NCBI GenBank assembly: GCA_902798745.1
Contig: CADBXM010000008.1
Coordinates: 42,524 to 106,523, forward strand
Reading direction: 5' to 3'
DNA length: 64,000 nt
Source of the DNA: an uncultured Eubacteriales bacterium
Lineage (GTDB): Bacteria > Bacillota > Clostridia > Peptostreptococcales > Anaerovoracaceae
Shown here: piece by piece, positions 37,772 through 47,387 of the stretch
Layout of the letters: each line of letters starts with the position of its first letter
How positions within the stretch are numbered: the first letter of the stretch is position 1
Made by a program: the position numbers and the translations under genes
Notes under the pieces: generated by a model
The model's database searches: none
What the model was told of the DNA's origin: nothing
The model's input: only the letters and a program-made list of their open reading frames with translations

Positions 37772-39325
37772 GTGGACAAGAGAAGAGGCTTACTGAATAT
37801 AGGAACATCCATATCAAGCAGGATCCTGCTCCTGCTTGTCGCGCTTTATATTAGGAGACTTCTGATAATCAGCGTAGGCAATGAGGCTAATGGTATCAAT
37901 GCCCTGTACGGAAGCGTCCTCGGCCTTCTTTCCGTTGCGGAACTCGGTGTGGGAAGTGCCATAGTCTTCTCGATGTATAGTCCTATCGTCGAAGGAGACA
38001 AGCGCAAAGTCGCTGCGCTTTATTGCCTCTACCGCAAACTCTACCGCATCATCGGAGCGATCATATTCGCAGCGGGACTCGCGGTCATGCCTTTCCTGCC
38101 ACGCCTCATGAGCGACTACAACACACTTGATATCAATGTCTACACGACATTTTTCCTAACACTGATTTCAGTTGTGCTTTCGTATCTGTATGGCGCCAAG
38201 ACCTCTCTGATCGAAGCTCACAAAGATAACTACATCACCACGGGAATCGCCACACTGTCGAGGCTCATAAGATACGCGCTGCAGATAGCGACCCTGCTAA
38301 TCTTCAGGTCTTTTGAGATCTTCCTCATATGCCAGATCATAGAGACAGTTTTCGTTTGGGGAATCACTGACCGTGTTGTGAAGAAACTGCACCCGGACAT
38401 CATTGCAGTGCGAGAATCATTGGACAGCGAGACGAGCGCTGAAGTCACCCGAAACATCAAGGCCATGTTCATGCATAAGGCCGGGGGCATACTGGTCGGA
38501 GCTGTGGACGGAATGGTGATATCTGCCTTTATCGGAGTAGCAGTACTTGGCAGATACTCGAACTACACAGCTGTGGCAGCTGCGGCCACAAGCATTATTT
38601 CGCTTTTTTTCACCCCTCTTACATCAGTGCTGGGGCATCTCTGTGCGTCTGAGAGTGAAACAGAGATCGAGAAAAACTTCGAACATTTTTACAGCCTTAA
38701 TTTTATACTTGGAGTCACCTTCTTTCTGGGCTATTTCGCTGTTATAGACAGCGTTATAAGCATCTTGTTCGGCAACGATCTGCTCATGCCCGAAGTGGTC
38801 TCTTTCGTGATCGCTCTCAATTCGTTCACCGGGTACATGCGCTATTCGCAGCTGACATTCAGAGACGCATCGGGAACTTTCTACTACGACAGATGGAAGC
38901 CGGTCGCCGAAGGTTTGTTGAATCTGGTCCTGTCGATAGCTCTGGTGAAGGTGCTTCCGCCGGAATACGCAGTAACGGGTGTCATCGCAGCTACCATCAT
39001 CACTACGATCGTTATCTGTGATATTGTGGAGCCTCACATACTCTTCAAGTATGTTTTTAAGCGATCCGCGAAGACTTTTTACATAAAGAATTACTCAAAC
39101 ATACTGATATTTGCAGTAGCACTTGTTGTCATTGGGAAGATAAGGCTTTCATTGAGCAATACTATAGTGGACATTTTCGCTAACGGCTGCATATCCCTTG
39201 CTGTAACTGCAGTAACACTGCTGATAACCGGAACAATTGATAAGAGTTTTGCAAGCGAATGCCAAATAATAGTTTCACAGGCTAAAGAATGGCTGAGCAA
39301 GAAGGGAAAGGAAGGCTCTAAATGA
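37772..39325 (+). CDS. Polysaccharide flippase, MATE/MOP superfamily (Wzx-like), first copy
   Basis: A 517-residue integral membrane protein with about 12-14 helices that should move lipid-linked oligosaccharide across the membrane. It begins at a GTG (37772-37774) with no good Shine-Dalgarno. Wzx-type features: N terminus RRGLLNIGTSISSRILLLLV and the segment SVLGLLSVAELGVGSAIVFSMY. An Arg/Lys-rich cytoplasmic loop and a C-terminal charged tail follow. It starts 30 bases after the rmlD stub and overlaps the next gene by four bases. A second, unrelated-looking flippase lies at 58962. Confidence 0.88.
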   Translation: MDKRRGLLNIGTSISSRILLLLVALYIRRLLIISVGNEANGINALYGSVLGLLSVAELGVGSAIVFSMYSPIVEGDKRKVAALYCLYRKLYRIIGAIIFAAGLAVMPFLPRLMSDYNTLDINVYTTFFLTLISVVLSYLYGAKTSLIEAHKDNYITTGIATLSRLIRYALQIATLLIFRSFEIFLICQIIETVFVWGITDRVVKKLHPDIIAVRESLDSETSAEVTRNIKAMFMHKAGGILVGAVDGMVISAFIGVAVLGRYSNYTAVAAAATSIISLFFTPLTSVLGHLCASESETEIEKNFEHFYSLNFILGVTFFLGYFAVIDSVISILFGNDLLMPEVVSFVIALNSFTGYMRYSQLTFRDASGTFYYDRWKPVAEGLLNLVLSIALVKVLPPEYAVTGVIAATIITTIVICDIVEPHILFKYVFKRSAKTFYIKNYSNILIFAVALVVIGKIRLSLSNTIVDIFANGCISLAVTAVTLLITGTIDKSFASECQIIVSQAKEWLSKKGKEGSK

Positions 39326-40551
39326 GAGTGTTATGGATATCATGTGAATGTTCCCTTCAGAGCAGAGAGGGCACCCCAAACCTTACTGCCAGGCATGAGA
39401 GTGTTATGATCCGCTATGGGGGCGATCGTATAAAACTGGCGATTGCATTCATGGCAGACGATCGACACAACGACTTTGTTGAAAAGGACGGCGTCAGCTA
39501 TTATCCGGTCCATGCAGATATGAGGGTCGGATCGAGAGCGAAGGACTGGCGAAAGGCTTACACTCAGCTTGTTCGCATCATCGATGATTTCCAGCCCGAT
39601 GTGATACAGTGTTTTGGCGCGGAATGGCCATATGGAAGAATAGCCGAAAAGACAGACATACCTGTGATCATACATATGATGGGCTTCCTCAACATTTATT
39701 TCATGTCACTTGGAATGATTCCGGGCTATTATAAAGAACCCTCGATTCTGCAGTATGGGAAGTGGGCACTGTTGTCACTGTCAGGACGCAGGCCATATGA
39801 TGCCGAAGCGACAAGGATGGAGTCAGAATGCAGGGTCATGGCCGCCAACCGTTATTATCTGGGCAGAACAAACTGGGATGAAAAGATCGTGAGATACTAC
39901 TCGCCGGGCGCGAGATATTTCAATGTTCCCGAGGCTGTCAAGCAGTCAGTAATCGATGCTGCCGGATGCTGGGAATACCACTTCAGTGGCAAACTGAGGC
40001 TGTTCTCACACTCTTCAGGCGACATACGCAAAGGGGTAGGCATCGTGCTTCGTGCTGCGAAAATATTAAAAGAACTGACAGACATCGATTTTACCTGGAA
40101 GATAGCCGGACAAAAAGAGGCTTTCAGAATGGCTGAAAAACGACTGGGCATAAATGGAAGCGAGTTCAACATAGAACTGATCGGGATGCTTGATGACGAT
40201 ATGCTGATCCGCGAGATGACGGACGCGGATTTATGCATCCATCCGTCTATCATTGACAATTCACCCCATTCGATATGCGAGGCACAGCTTATAGGCTGTC
40301 CCATCATCTCATCGAATGTGGGAGGGGTGCCACAGCTGGTAGAGGACGGAAAGACTGGGTTTCTTTATCCTTACAACGAACCGCACACCCTCGCTTTTCT
40401 TATAGCAGATATCTGCCGGGACCGGAAACTTCTCAAGGAAATCTCAGAGAACGAGGTAAAAACCGCGTTGAAGAGACATGATCCAAAGAGTATTGCGGAC
40501 ACACTTATTGACACATATAAGGAAGTAATAGGAGATCATGACAGACATTGA
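39322..40551 (+). CDS. Glycosyltransferase family 4-like
   Basis: A 409-residue GT-B enzyme with two Rossmann domains. N-terminal part begins MRVLWISCECSLQSREGTPN; the C-terminal donor domain has GDIRKGVGIVLRAAKIL and EFNIELIGMLDDDMLIREM. The retaining-GT E-x7-E region is CEAQLIGCPIISSNVGGVPQLVEDGKTG (positions about 320-348), where the two Glu residues would contact the nucleotide sugar. It overlaps the flippase by four bases (ATGA). Donor sugar and acceptor cannot be read from sequence. Confidence 0.86.
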   Translation: MRVLWISCECSLQSREGTPNLTARHESVMIRYGGDRIKLAIAFMADDRHNDFVEKDGVSYYPVHADMRVGSRAKDWRKAYTQLVRIIDDFQPDVIQCFGAEWPYGRIAEKTDIPVIIHMMGFLNIYFMSLGMIPGYYKEPSILQYGKWALLSLSGRRPYDAEATRMESECRVMAANRYYLGRTNWDEKIVRYYSPGARYFNVPEAVKQSVIDAAGCWEYHFSGKLRLFSHSSGDIRKGVGIVLRAAKILKELTDIDFTWKIAGQKEAFRMAEKRLGINGSEFNIELIGMLDDDMLIREMTDADLCIHPSIIDNSPHSICEAQLIGCPIISSNVGGVPQLVEDGKTGFLYPYNEPHTLAFLIADICRDRKLLKEISENEVKTALKRHDPKSIADTLIDTYKEVIGDHDRH

Positions 40552-40645
40552 ACTCGAACTGAAAAATAACAGCGAGACCCTTGAAAACACAAGACATTCG
40601 CGAAAGCTCCGGTTGTTTTACGCTGTGAACAGAAAGAAGTGTTGA
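40538..40645 (+). pseudogene. Truncated 5' copy of GT92 gene (35 codons)
   Basis: A 35-codon ORF, MTDIELELKNNSETLE followed by a Lys/Arg-rich stretch, ends at TGA 40645. It closely matches the start of the GT92 protein at 42691 (MTDIELELMNNSETLE...WKLRLYFALNMK). It has a good AGGAG site and overlaps the end of the previous GT gene. The rest of the gene is absent. It is best read as a relic of a duplicated or replaced GT92 gene. Confidence 0.75.
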
Positions 40646-40661
40646 ACGGGGAATACAAATA

Positions 40662-41663
40662 ATGCAAGGTGGCAGTAATTTAAAAAAGAGCAAGAAAAAA
40701 AGAGTGCATTTGCTACGGATAGGGATTACAAATCTTAAACTGTACGGTATAAGGAAAACCGCACGGAAGACTTTGAGATTCTTTGAGCGACAAATTAGGA
40801 GAACGGTAACGTTCAAAGAATGGGCGGCAGTACCACTGTTTACTGAAGAGGAACTCGAGGCCAAGAGACACCACAGTTTCGATAAAACCGTCATATTCAG
40901 CATCATTACACCGCTCTACAACACGGATGAAACGTATCTCCGGGAGATGATAGAGTCAGTTTTGGCGCAAACATATCATGACTGGGAGCTATGCATGGCA
41001 GACGGCAGCGACAATGGGTATCCTTATGTTGAAGAAATCTGTCGTGAATACGTGACCATGGACAGTCGCATCAAGTACCGCAGGTTGGGTGAAAACCTCG
41101 GCATAGCGGGTAATTCGAATGCCTGCATAGACATGTCAGATGGTGATTACATCTCGATACTCGATCACGACGATTTACTGCACCCAGCCGCGCTGCATGA
41201 GACCATGAAGGCAATCTGTGAAAAGGGTGCTGACATCGTATATACTGATGAGCTGACCTTTCGGGGCTCGGATATCAACGATATAAAAAACATCCACTTC
41301 AAGCCTGATTATGCACCTGACAATCTGAAGGCGAATAATTACATATGCCATTTCACATCGTTCAGACGCGAATTGCTGGACATTTGTGGCAGGTTCAGGG
41401 AAGGGTTTGACGGCGCTCAGGATCATGACTTGATTTTGAGACTCACAAAAAAGGCAAAAGTGATAGAACATATACCTGAAGTCCTGTATTACTGGAGATC
41501 ACACGGGGACTCGAGTGCGCAGACAGAAGACAATAAACCATATGCAGGAGAATCAGGGAAAAAAGCGGTTCGGAGTTTTCTTGAATCTGAGGGAATTAAC
41601 GCAACCATTGAAAACGCCAAAGGGAATCCGACTATATACCGGGTATCCTATGCTCTGCCGTAG
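40662..41663 (+). CDS. GT2 glycosyltransferase, N-terminal half of an amber-split tandem enzyme
   Basis: A 333-residue product ending at TAG 41661-41663. After a basic N-terminal region of about 75 residues a GT-A domain begins with VIFSIITPLYNTDETYLREM. It has the DGDYISILDHDDLLHPAAL DxD region and EVLYYWRSHGDSSAQ. The stop falls just before the second domain: reading on in the same frame gives HLPKVSIIIPSLDHTDDLQ and then the downstream GT2 ORF, with no other stop. Related proteins carry both domains on one chain of about 600-650 residues. So the gene is interrupted by one nonsense codon; this half still has its own catalytic domain. Confidence 0.85.
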   Translation: MQGGSNLKKSKKKRVHLLRIGITNLKLYGIRKTARKTLRFFERQIRRTVTFKEWAAVPLFTEEELEAKRHHSFDKTVIFSIITPLYNTDETYLREMIESVLAQTYHDWELCMADGSDNGYPYVEEICREYVTMDSRIKYRRLGENLGIAGNSNACIDMSDGDYISILDHDDLLHPAALHETMKAICEKGADIVYTDELTFRGSDINDIKNIHFKPDYAPDNLKANNYICHFTSFRRELLDICGRFREGFDGAQDHDLILRLTKKAKVIEHIPEVLYYWRSHGDSSAQTEDNKPYAGESGKKAVRSFLESEGINATIENAKGNPTIYRVSYALP

Positions 41664-41738
41664 CATTTACCCAAAGTCAGCATTATAATCCCGAGCCTCG
41701 ACCACACTGATGATCTACAGTGCTGCATCGATTCCATA

Positions 41739-42536
41739 ATGAAGAAGTCCACATATCCGAATTATGAGATCATAGTAGTTGAAAATAACAGCAGGGAGCC
41801 TGCAACATTCAGATATTACAGAGAATTGTTGAAGAAGTATGACAACGTGAAGATCATCACCTGGTCGGGCAATGGTTTTAACTGGGCAGAGCTCAACAAC
41901 TTCGGAGCATCGGAAGCAGCTGGTGACTATCTGCTACTACTTAACAACGATACAGAGGTAATCACTCCGGAATGGATAGAGGAGATGCTGATGCACGCCC
42001 AGCGACCAGAAGTGGGGATTGTTGGTTCAATGTTGTATTATCCTAATGACACCATACAACATGCAGGAGCCATATTATGTCTTGCAAATACCGTTGGTCA
42101 TGCATTTTCTGGTGTAGATCGCGGGAGTGGAGGATATATGAGACGGCTCTGCTATGCGCAGAATCTTATGGTCGTGACGGGAGCTTGCATGCTGATGAGA
42201 AAAGATGTCTTTGATGAAGTCGGAGGGGTAGATGTGGATTTTGCTGTCGCCCTGAATGACATAGATCTTTGTATGAGGGTTCGCAAGGAGGGATACCTTG
42301 TCGTGTGGACCCCATTTGCTGAGCTGTATCACTATGAAAGCAAGTCCCGTGGCATTGACGACACGGAATGTAAGAAGCGCCGTAGTGAAGCTGAGTACAG
42401 TTTGTTCCGTAATCGTTGGCAGGACGAGCTGTCAGAAGGTGACCCATATTATAACCCGAATTTTTCTACAGAAAACGCTAGTTTTGAACTTGATAGGCCG
42501 AAGAAAAAGAATATGCGTAAACCTTTCAAAAAGTGA
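41739..42536 (+). CDS. GT2 glycosyltransferase, C-terminal half of the amber-split tandem enzyme
   Basis: The 265-residue ORF starts at an internal Met. The real domain starts about 25 codons earlier, directly after the TAG (KVSIIIPSLDHTDDL, from about 41673). Motifs: YEIIVVENNSREP, GDYLLLLNNDTEVITPEW (DxD-type), VVTGACMLMRKDVFDEVGG and the NDIDLCMRVRKEGYLVV acid region, as in rhamnan-type tandem GT2s. I see no Shine-Dalgarno for a separate start before the first beta strand, so this half probably is not made correctly unless the stop is read through. The 42537-42690 spacer has a 16-codon GT2-like fragment (VALVITYKDVDALQT), possibly another relic. Confidence 0.75.
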   Translation: MKKSTYPNYEIIVVENNSREPATFRYYRELLKKYDNVKIITWSGNGFNWAELNNFGASEAAGDYLLLLNNDTEVITPEWIEEMLMHAQRPEVGIVGSMLYYPNDTIQHAGAILCLANTVGHAFSGVDRGSGGYMRRLCYAQNLMVVTGACMLMRKDVFDEVGGVDVDFAVALNDIDLCMRVRKEGYLVVWTPFAELYHYESKSRGIDDTECKKRRSEAEYSLFRNRWQDELSEGDPYYNPNFSTENASFELDRPKKKNMRKPFKK

Positions 42537-42690
42537 GTGTGTTGAAATGTAGCGCTTGTCATAACCTATAAAGATGTTGATGCGCTTCAAACACCAAAAT
42601 AATTAATACTATTATTATACAATCAAATCATAAACTACTAGGGATGCATCCGGGACCTTCTACTAAGGCAGCAAGGAGTGGTTAAAATCT

Positions 42691-43830
42691 ATGACAGATA
42701 TTGAACTTGAATTGATGAATAATAGCGAAACGCTTGAGAGAATCAGACGTTCATGGAAGTTGCGCTTGTATTTCGCTTTAAATATGAAGGCCAAAAGGTT
42801 GTACTGTGAATTTATCAAAGAGGAGCAAATCGAGAAGAAAGCTTCTATATGCGCAGAGATACTAAACGCTATCGAAAACAGCATAATTTGGAGATATTCC
42901 ATCAACCTTCGCTGCAAGATCCGCTACTATAGAGTAGGGATACAACAAATTGGGCATCATAAAGTGATAGACAATTCACCACGTTGCGTAAAAGACTATT
43001 ATTCAGTTGTTGTGATAGTGAAGGACGAGGCAAGGTACATGAAAGAATTCCTTTTATTTTACTTTGCTACCGGAGCGGACAGAATATATGTATACGATAA
43101 TGATTCGACTGATGATTTGCTTGAAGTGCTGAAGCCATTCCTTGCGAACGGCAGTGTAGTATATAGGCGTTGGGGTGGAGACAATGTTCAGACAGCTGCA
43201 TACATGGATGCTGTGAGAAGAACAAGGAAAAAGACAAAATGGCTCGCAATAATCGATGCTGATGAATTCCTGTTTTCGCCAAAAGGGAATATGCCGGATC
43301 AACTCAGGGAATATGAGTGCTTCCCAGGAGTGTGCGCCAACTGGATCATGTTTGGCCCAAACGGACATGATAGACGTCCTGAAGGTTTGGTGATGGACAA
43401 TTACACTACTACACCTGCAGACTATGACAGCATAATCAACCGACATGTGAAAAGCGTTGTACAACCTGCGCAGGTAGAGTGCATACATCATACGCATTAT
43501 TCTAAGTACAAGAAAGGGCTCTTTGCCGTCGATGAGACAAAAGAACCTGTCGATAACCATCATGCCTATGTACCAAATTCTGGAAGAGCTTTCACGGCGC
43601 ACAACCACAGGGATGTTTTCAGGATCAATCACTATAGAACTAAATCGATTGAAGATCTTGAAGAAAAATGCAGACGAGGATACGCGGACGGAGCACCAAA
43701 CGCAGAGATTGAAGATTTGTTGGGAATATACCGAGAACCGCTTGTAGAAGATCATAGCATTAAGTTATATGCGGACATGGTAAGAGAAAGCTACTCAAAA
43801 AACCATTTTCGTAAAACAAGTTATATTTAA
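42691..43830 (+). CDS. Glycosyltransferase family 92 protein
   Basis: A 379-residue GT92 (DUF23-like) enzyme; members transfer galactose and other sugars. Core: YSVVVIVKDEARYMKEFLLF, GADRIYVYDNDSTDD, and the DxD-like WLAIIDADEFLF. HTHYSKYKKG and RINHYRTKSIEDLEEKC are late family motifs with conserved His/Tyr. The first 40 residues are shared with the truncated 35-codon copy at 40538. AAGGAG lies 12 bases before the ATG, slightly far. Composition is more AT-rich than the genes before 40 kb. It ends the first block of the locus. Confidence 0.88.
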   Translation: MTDIELELMNNSETLERIRRSWKLRLYFALNMKAKRLYCEFIKEEQIEKKASICAEILNAIENSIIWRYSINLRCKIRYYRVGIQQIGHHKVIDNSPRCVKDYYSVVVIVKDEARYMKEFLLFYFATGADRIYVYDNDSTDDLLEVLKPFLANGSVVYRRWGGDNVQTAAYMDAVRRTRKKTKWLAIIDADEFLFSPKGNMPDQLREYECFPGVCANWIMFGPNGHDRRPEGLVMDNYTTTPADYDSIINRHVKSVVQPAQVECIHHTHYSKYKKGLFAVDETKEPVDNHHAYVPNSGRAFTAHNHRDVFRINHYRTKSIEDLEEKCRRGYADGAPNAEIEDLLGIYREPLVEDHSIKLYADMVRESYSKNHFRKTSYI

Positions 43831-43833
43831 TAA

Positions 43834-43863
43834 TTGAGATTAATAATATTAAAGTGATATGTT
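43834..43863 (+). promoter_or_regulatory. Possible promoter of second polysaccharide block
   Basis: -35 TTGAGA (43834-43839), an 18-base spacer ending TGA, and -10 TATGTT (43858-43863), an extended -10. It lies 110 bases before the dehydratase gene in an AT-rich spacer with no ORF. Confidence 0.4.
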
Positions 43864-43975
43864 AATTGCTGTAATTTGCAGTTTTTCCAATAATAAGATA
43901 TCATTATATGAAATATGAAGAAGAAAAAAATAGGTCATACATCATGGCCATTAATGTTATTTATTCGGGAGAATA

Positions 43976-46078
43976 ATGGTGGAAGCAAACGACAACAATA
44001 ACGGTAGAAGGTTGAAGCATTGGCAGTTTATAGCATTGTTTCTAATGCTATATGACGCAATAGCAGTCACCTTCTCGTTTTTTATTGCCTTACTTTTGAG
44101 ATTTGATTTCAGATACAGCACCATTCCATCATATTACTTTCAGACTTGGCTGAAATTTGCTCCGTTATATGTGATGATTTGTCTTATGGTATTCTGGGCT
44201 TTCAAGTTATATAGAAGCATATGGCGATTTGCCAGCTTTACAGAGCTTCAGCGCATAACAGCAGCGACAGTTGTCACGGGAGTGCTCCACATTGCAGGAT
44301 CGATTATCGCTATCCATACGATCACAGCACAGATGGGATTTGAGATGAACCGCATGCCCCTCTCATACTATGCGATGGGTATAGCTCTTCAGTATTTCCT
44401 GACCACAGCAATCAGGTTTTCATACAGATTTATTCTATTACTCAAAGCTGCAAGGGCTAAAAAATACGCAGATAATATAATGATAATCGGCGCAGGCGCA
44501 GCCGGTCAAATGCTGCATAGGGACATCGTAAGATCGGGCAAGTTCGACGAGAAAGTAGCTTGCTTTATCGATGACAATAAAAACAAGTGGAACAGAGAGG
44601 TCGAAGGAGTGCCTGTAGCCGGTGGCAGAAACGCGATCATTGATTCTGTAAAAAAATATGATATCGACAAGATATACATTGCACTGCCAAGCATTGAGGC
44701 AAAAGAACGCAAGAAGATAATAGATATCTGCAGACAGACAGACTGCGAGATAATGAATCTGCCCGGAATATATCAGTTGGCGCTCGGCGATGTGACGGTG
44801 AGTTCTCTCAAGAAGGTAGATGTTGAAGATCTTCTAGGCAGAGAACCCGTAAAGATGAACTCAAGAGAAGTGAGAGAGTATCTGTACGGTAAAACTGTGC
44901 TGGTGACAGGAGGCGGAGGCAGTATAGGATCGGAGATTTGCAGGCAAGTAGCAAAGGCTCCGGGTCTTAAGAGACTCATCATATTTGATGTATATGAAAA
45001 CAATGCCCATGAGATAAAATTGGAATTGACAGATAAATATCCGCAACTTGATATAGTCACACTGATAGGTTCTGTGCGTAACAGCCGCAGAGTAAAACAG
45101 ATATTCGAAGAGTACAGACCGGACATAGTATTCCACGCGGCTGCACATAAGCACGTGCCTCTTATGGAAGATAGTCCTTGCGAGGCCATAAAGAACAATG
45201 TAATGGGCACATACTTCTGTGCCTATGCCGCTATGGCATATGACTGCGAAAAATTTGTTCTCATATCCACTGACAAAGCCGTCAACCCAGTCAATATAAT
45301 GGGCGCCAGTAAAAGGCTTTGCGAAATGATAATCCAGTCATTCGCGAAAAAGATATCTGAAGGAAAGGCAAACGAACTGCCTGATATGCATACAGATACC
45401 GGCACGTTCATGTCGGGGGAGGACAAGAATCAGTCAGATAAACGTCATGCCATTGCACCTCCGGAGAGACCGCGGACAAGCTTTGTTGCAGTGCGATTCG
45501 GCAATGTTCTGGGATCTAATGGATCTGTGATACCGAGATTCCGCGAGCAGATAGCTGCAGGAGGACCTGTGACAGTTACACATCCAGACATAATAAGATA
45601 TTTTATGACTATTCCTGAAGCGGCAGCACTAGTGTTGCAGGCAGCAACATTCGGGGAAGACGGAAGGATCTTTGTCCTGGATATGGGAACGCCCGTAAAG
45701 ATTGATGATTTAGCTAGAAACATGATAAGACTATCCGGATTCAAGCCAGATGAGGATATACAAGTGGTCTACACAGGGCTCAGACCAGGAGAGAAACTAT
45801 TTGAAGAGCGCCTGATGGATGAAGAGGGCATGACCAGAACATCCAATGATCTTATAAATATTGGTAGCCCTATCCCGTTTGATGAAGATGAATTCATAAA
45901 GAAACTGCCGGCATTGTTTGACGCAGCATATGAAGACAACGAAGATGACATAAGAGACATAGTAGCAAGCTATGTGACAACTTATCATGACGCAGGCAGA
46001 CACGGGACAACAAAAAAAACAGTCGCCTATGAAAGACAAATGCTGGAGATGCTTGCAAAAAGGACAGAACAGTTATAA
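43976..46078 (+). CDS. Membrane UDP-GlcNAc 4,6-dehydratase (PglF/CapD-like)
   Basis: A 700-residue protein with four N-terminal membrane helices (about 15-155). A first Rossmann domain follows (IIGAGAAGQMLHRDI), then the SDR catalytic domain (about 300-620) with VTGGGGSIGSEICRQVAK and the Thr-Asp-Lys triad in ISTDKAVNPVNIMGASKR. It is 100 residues longer than usual PglF; about 45 extra residues lie between KISEGKANELP and the FVAVRFGNVLGSNGS motif. The product would be the 4-keto-6-deoxy sugar used by the aminotransferase next door. It is the first gene of a tight group (dehydratase, aminotransferase, phosphosugar transferase) that makes and attaches the first sugar. Confidence 0.92.
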   Translation: MVEANDNNNGRRLKHWQFIALFLMLYDAIAVTFSFFIALLLRFDFRYSTIPSYYFQTWLKFAPLYVMICLMVFWAFKLYRSIWRFASFTELQRITAATVVTGVLHIAGSIIAIHTITAQMGFEMNRMPLSYYAMGIALQYFLTTAIRFSYRFILLLKAARAKKYADNIMIIGAGAAGQMLHRDIVRSGKFDEKVACFIDDNKNKWNREVEGVPVAGGRNAIIDSVKKYDIDKIYIALPSIEAKERKKIIDICRQTDCEIMNLPGIYQLALGDVTVSSLKKVDVEDLLGREPVKMNSREVREYLYGKTVLVTGGGGSIGSEICRQVAKAPGLKRLIIFDVYENNAHEIKLELTDKYPQLDIVTLIGSVRNSRRVKQIFEEYRPDIVFHAAAHKHVPLMEDSPCEAIKNNVMGTYFCAYAAMAYDCEKFVLISTDKAVNPVNIMGASKRLCEMIIQSFAKKISEGKANELPDMHTDTGTFMSGEDKNQSDKRHAIAPPERPRTSFVAVRFGNVLGSNGSVIPRFREQIAAGGPVTVTHPDIIRYFMTIPEAAALVLQAATFGEDGRIFVLDMGTPVKIDDLARNMIRLSGFKPDEDIQVVYTGLRPGEKLFEERLMDEEGMTRTSNDLINIGSPIPFDEDEFIKKLPALFDAAYEDNEDDIRDIVASYVTTYHDAGRHGTTKKTVAYERQMLEMLAKRTEQL

Positions 46079-46094
46079 GGGAAAGAGAGATAAT

Positions 46095-47381
46095 ATGTTC
46101 AAAAAAGATACAAAGATAAAACCGTTTGAAAGCAAGCTATGGCTTGCCTCGCCTACCATGCATGGAGAAGAACTCAAATACATGCAGGAAGCGTACGAGA
46201 CAAACTGGATGTCCACAGTCGGAGCCAATATAAATGAAGTAGAGCGCATTACGTGTGAAAAAATCGGATGTGGGTATTCAGTAGCACTTGCATCCGGTAC
46301 TGCTGCTTTGCACATGGCTATCAAACTGGCAGGTGAGAGGCTATACGGGCAGCCTACGGCTGGCCATGGAGCGCTCGAAGGCCATAAGGCGTTTTGCTCT
46401 GACATGACGTTCGATGCAACAGTAAATCCTGTTGCATATGAAGGCGGAGAACTCATATTTATCGATACAGAATATGATACATGGAATATGGACCCGGTTG
46501 CACTCGAAAAAGCCTTCGAATTATACCCTGATGTCAAACTTGTAGTGCTTGTACATCTATACGGCACACCAGGCAAGGTAGATGAGATAAGAGCAATATG
46601 TGACAAGCACGGAGCACTTATAGTTGAGGATGCTGCGGAGTCTCTTGGAGCTTCATATAAAGGAAAGCAGACTGGAAGCTTTGGAGATTTCAACGCGATC
46701 TCTTTCAATGGAAACAAGATCATCACAGGGTCTGCTGGTGGAATGTTCCTGACAGATAACAAAGATGACGCAAATAAAGTGCGCAAGTGGAGCACCCAGA
46801 GCAGAGAGGACGCTGCATGGTATCAGCATGAGGAGCTTGGATACAATTACCGCATGAGCAATGTCATTGCCGGTGTTGTAAGAGGACAGTATCTGTATCT
46901 TGAGGAACATATCGCACAGAAAAAAGAGATCTACATGAGATATAAGAAAGGCTTCAAAGGGCTTCCTGTACAGATGAATCCATATGACGAGAGCAAGTCA
47001 GAGCCAAACTTCTGGCTTTCTTGCATAATCATCAACAAGGATGCCATGTGCAGACAGGTCAGAGGAGAGAAGGATGCACTCTATATTCCGGAAGCCGGTA
47101 AGAGCTGCCCGACTGAGATACTGGAAGCGATAGCTCTTATAAACGCAGAAGGCCGTCCTATATGGAAGCCTATGCACATGCAGCCAATTTACAGAATGAA
47201 TCCGTTCATTACAGCTAACGGAAGCGGCAGGGCGCGCAGTAACGCATACATCAAGGAAACCGGCATGATGGATGTCGGAGCGGATATCTTTGAAAGAGGT
47301 CTGTGCCTGCCAAGTGATAACAAAATGACAATAGAACAAATAGATGTAATTATTGAAACCGTTAGAGAATGTTTTAAATAA
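46095..47381 (+). CDS. DegT/DnrJ/EryC1/StrS aminotransferase (PglE-like)
   Basis: PLP-dependent sugar aminotransferase of 428 residues; it would convert the 4-keto sugar made by the preceding enzyme to a 4-amino sugar. The ATG at 46095 is chosen over an upstream in-frame one inside the previous gene. Motifs: VALASGTAALHMAIKLAG, DAAESLGASYKGKQTGSFGD, and the PLP Lys in FNGNKIITGSAGGMFLTDN. WLSCIIINKD and RGLCLPSDNKMT are typical late segments. With the dehydratase and the PglC-like transferase it matches the order seen in bacillosamine-type or FucNAc4N-type pathways. Confidence 0.92.
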   Translation: MFKKDTKIKPFESKLWLASPTMHGEELKYMQEAYETNWMSTVGANINEVERITCEKIGCGYSVALASGTAALHMAIKLAGERLYGQPTAGHGALEGHKAFCSDMTFDATVNPVAYEGGELIFIDTEYDTWNMDPVALEKAFELYPDVKLVVLVHLYGTPGKVDEIRAICDKHGALIVEDAAESLGASYKGKQTGSFGDFNAISFNGNKIITGSAGGMFLTDNKDDANKVRKWSTQSREDAAWYQHEELGYNYRMSNVIAGVVRGQYLYLEEHIAQKKEIYMRYKKGFKGLPVQMNPYDESKSEPNFWLSCIIINKDAMCRQVRGEKDALYIPEAGKSCPTEILEAIALINAEGRPIWKPMHMQPIYRMNPFITANGSGRARSNAYIKETGMMDVGADIFERGLCLPSDNKMTIEQIDVIIETVRECFK

Positions 47382-47387
47382 GAAGAA

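Noticed and set aside
42537-42690. Additional glycosyltransferase gene
   Set aside because: Only about 16 codons (VALVITYKDVDALQT) look like a GT2 start, without a start codon. It may be a relic, but is too short to call.
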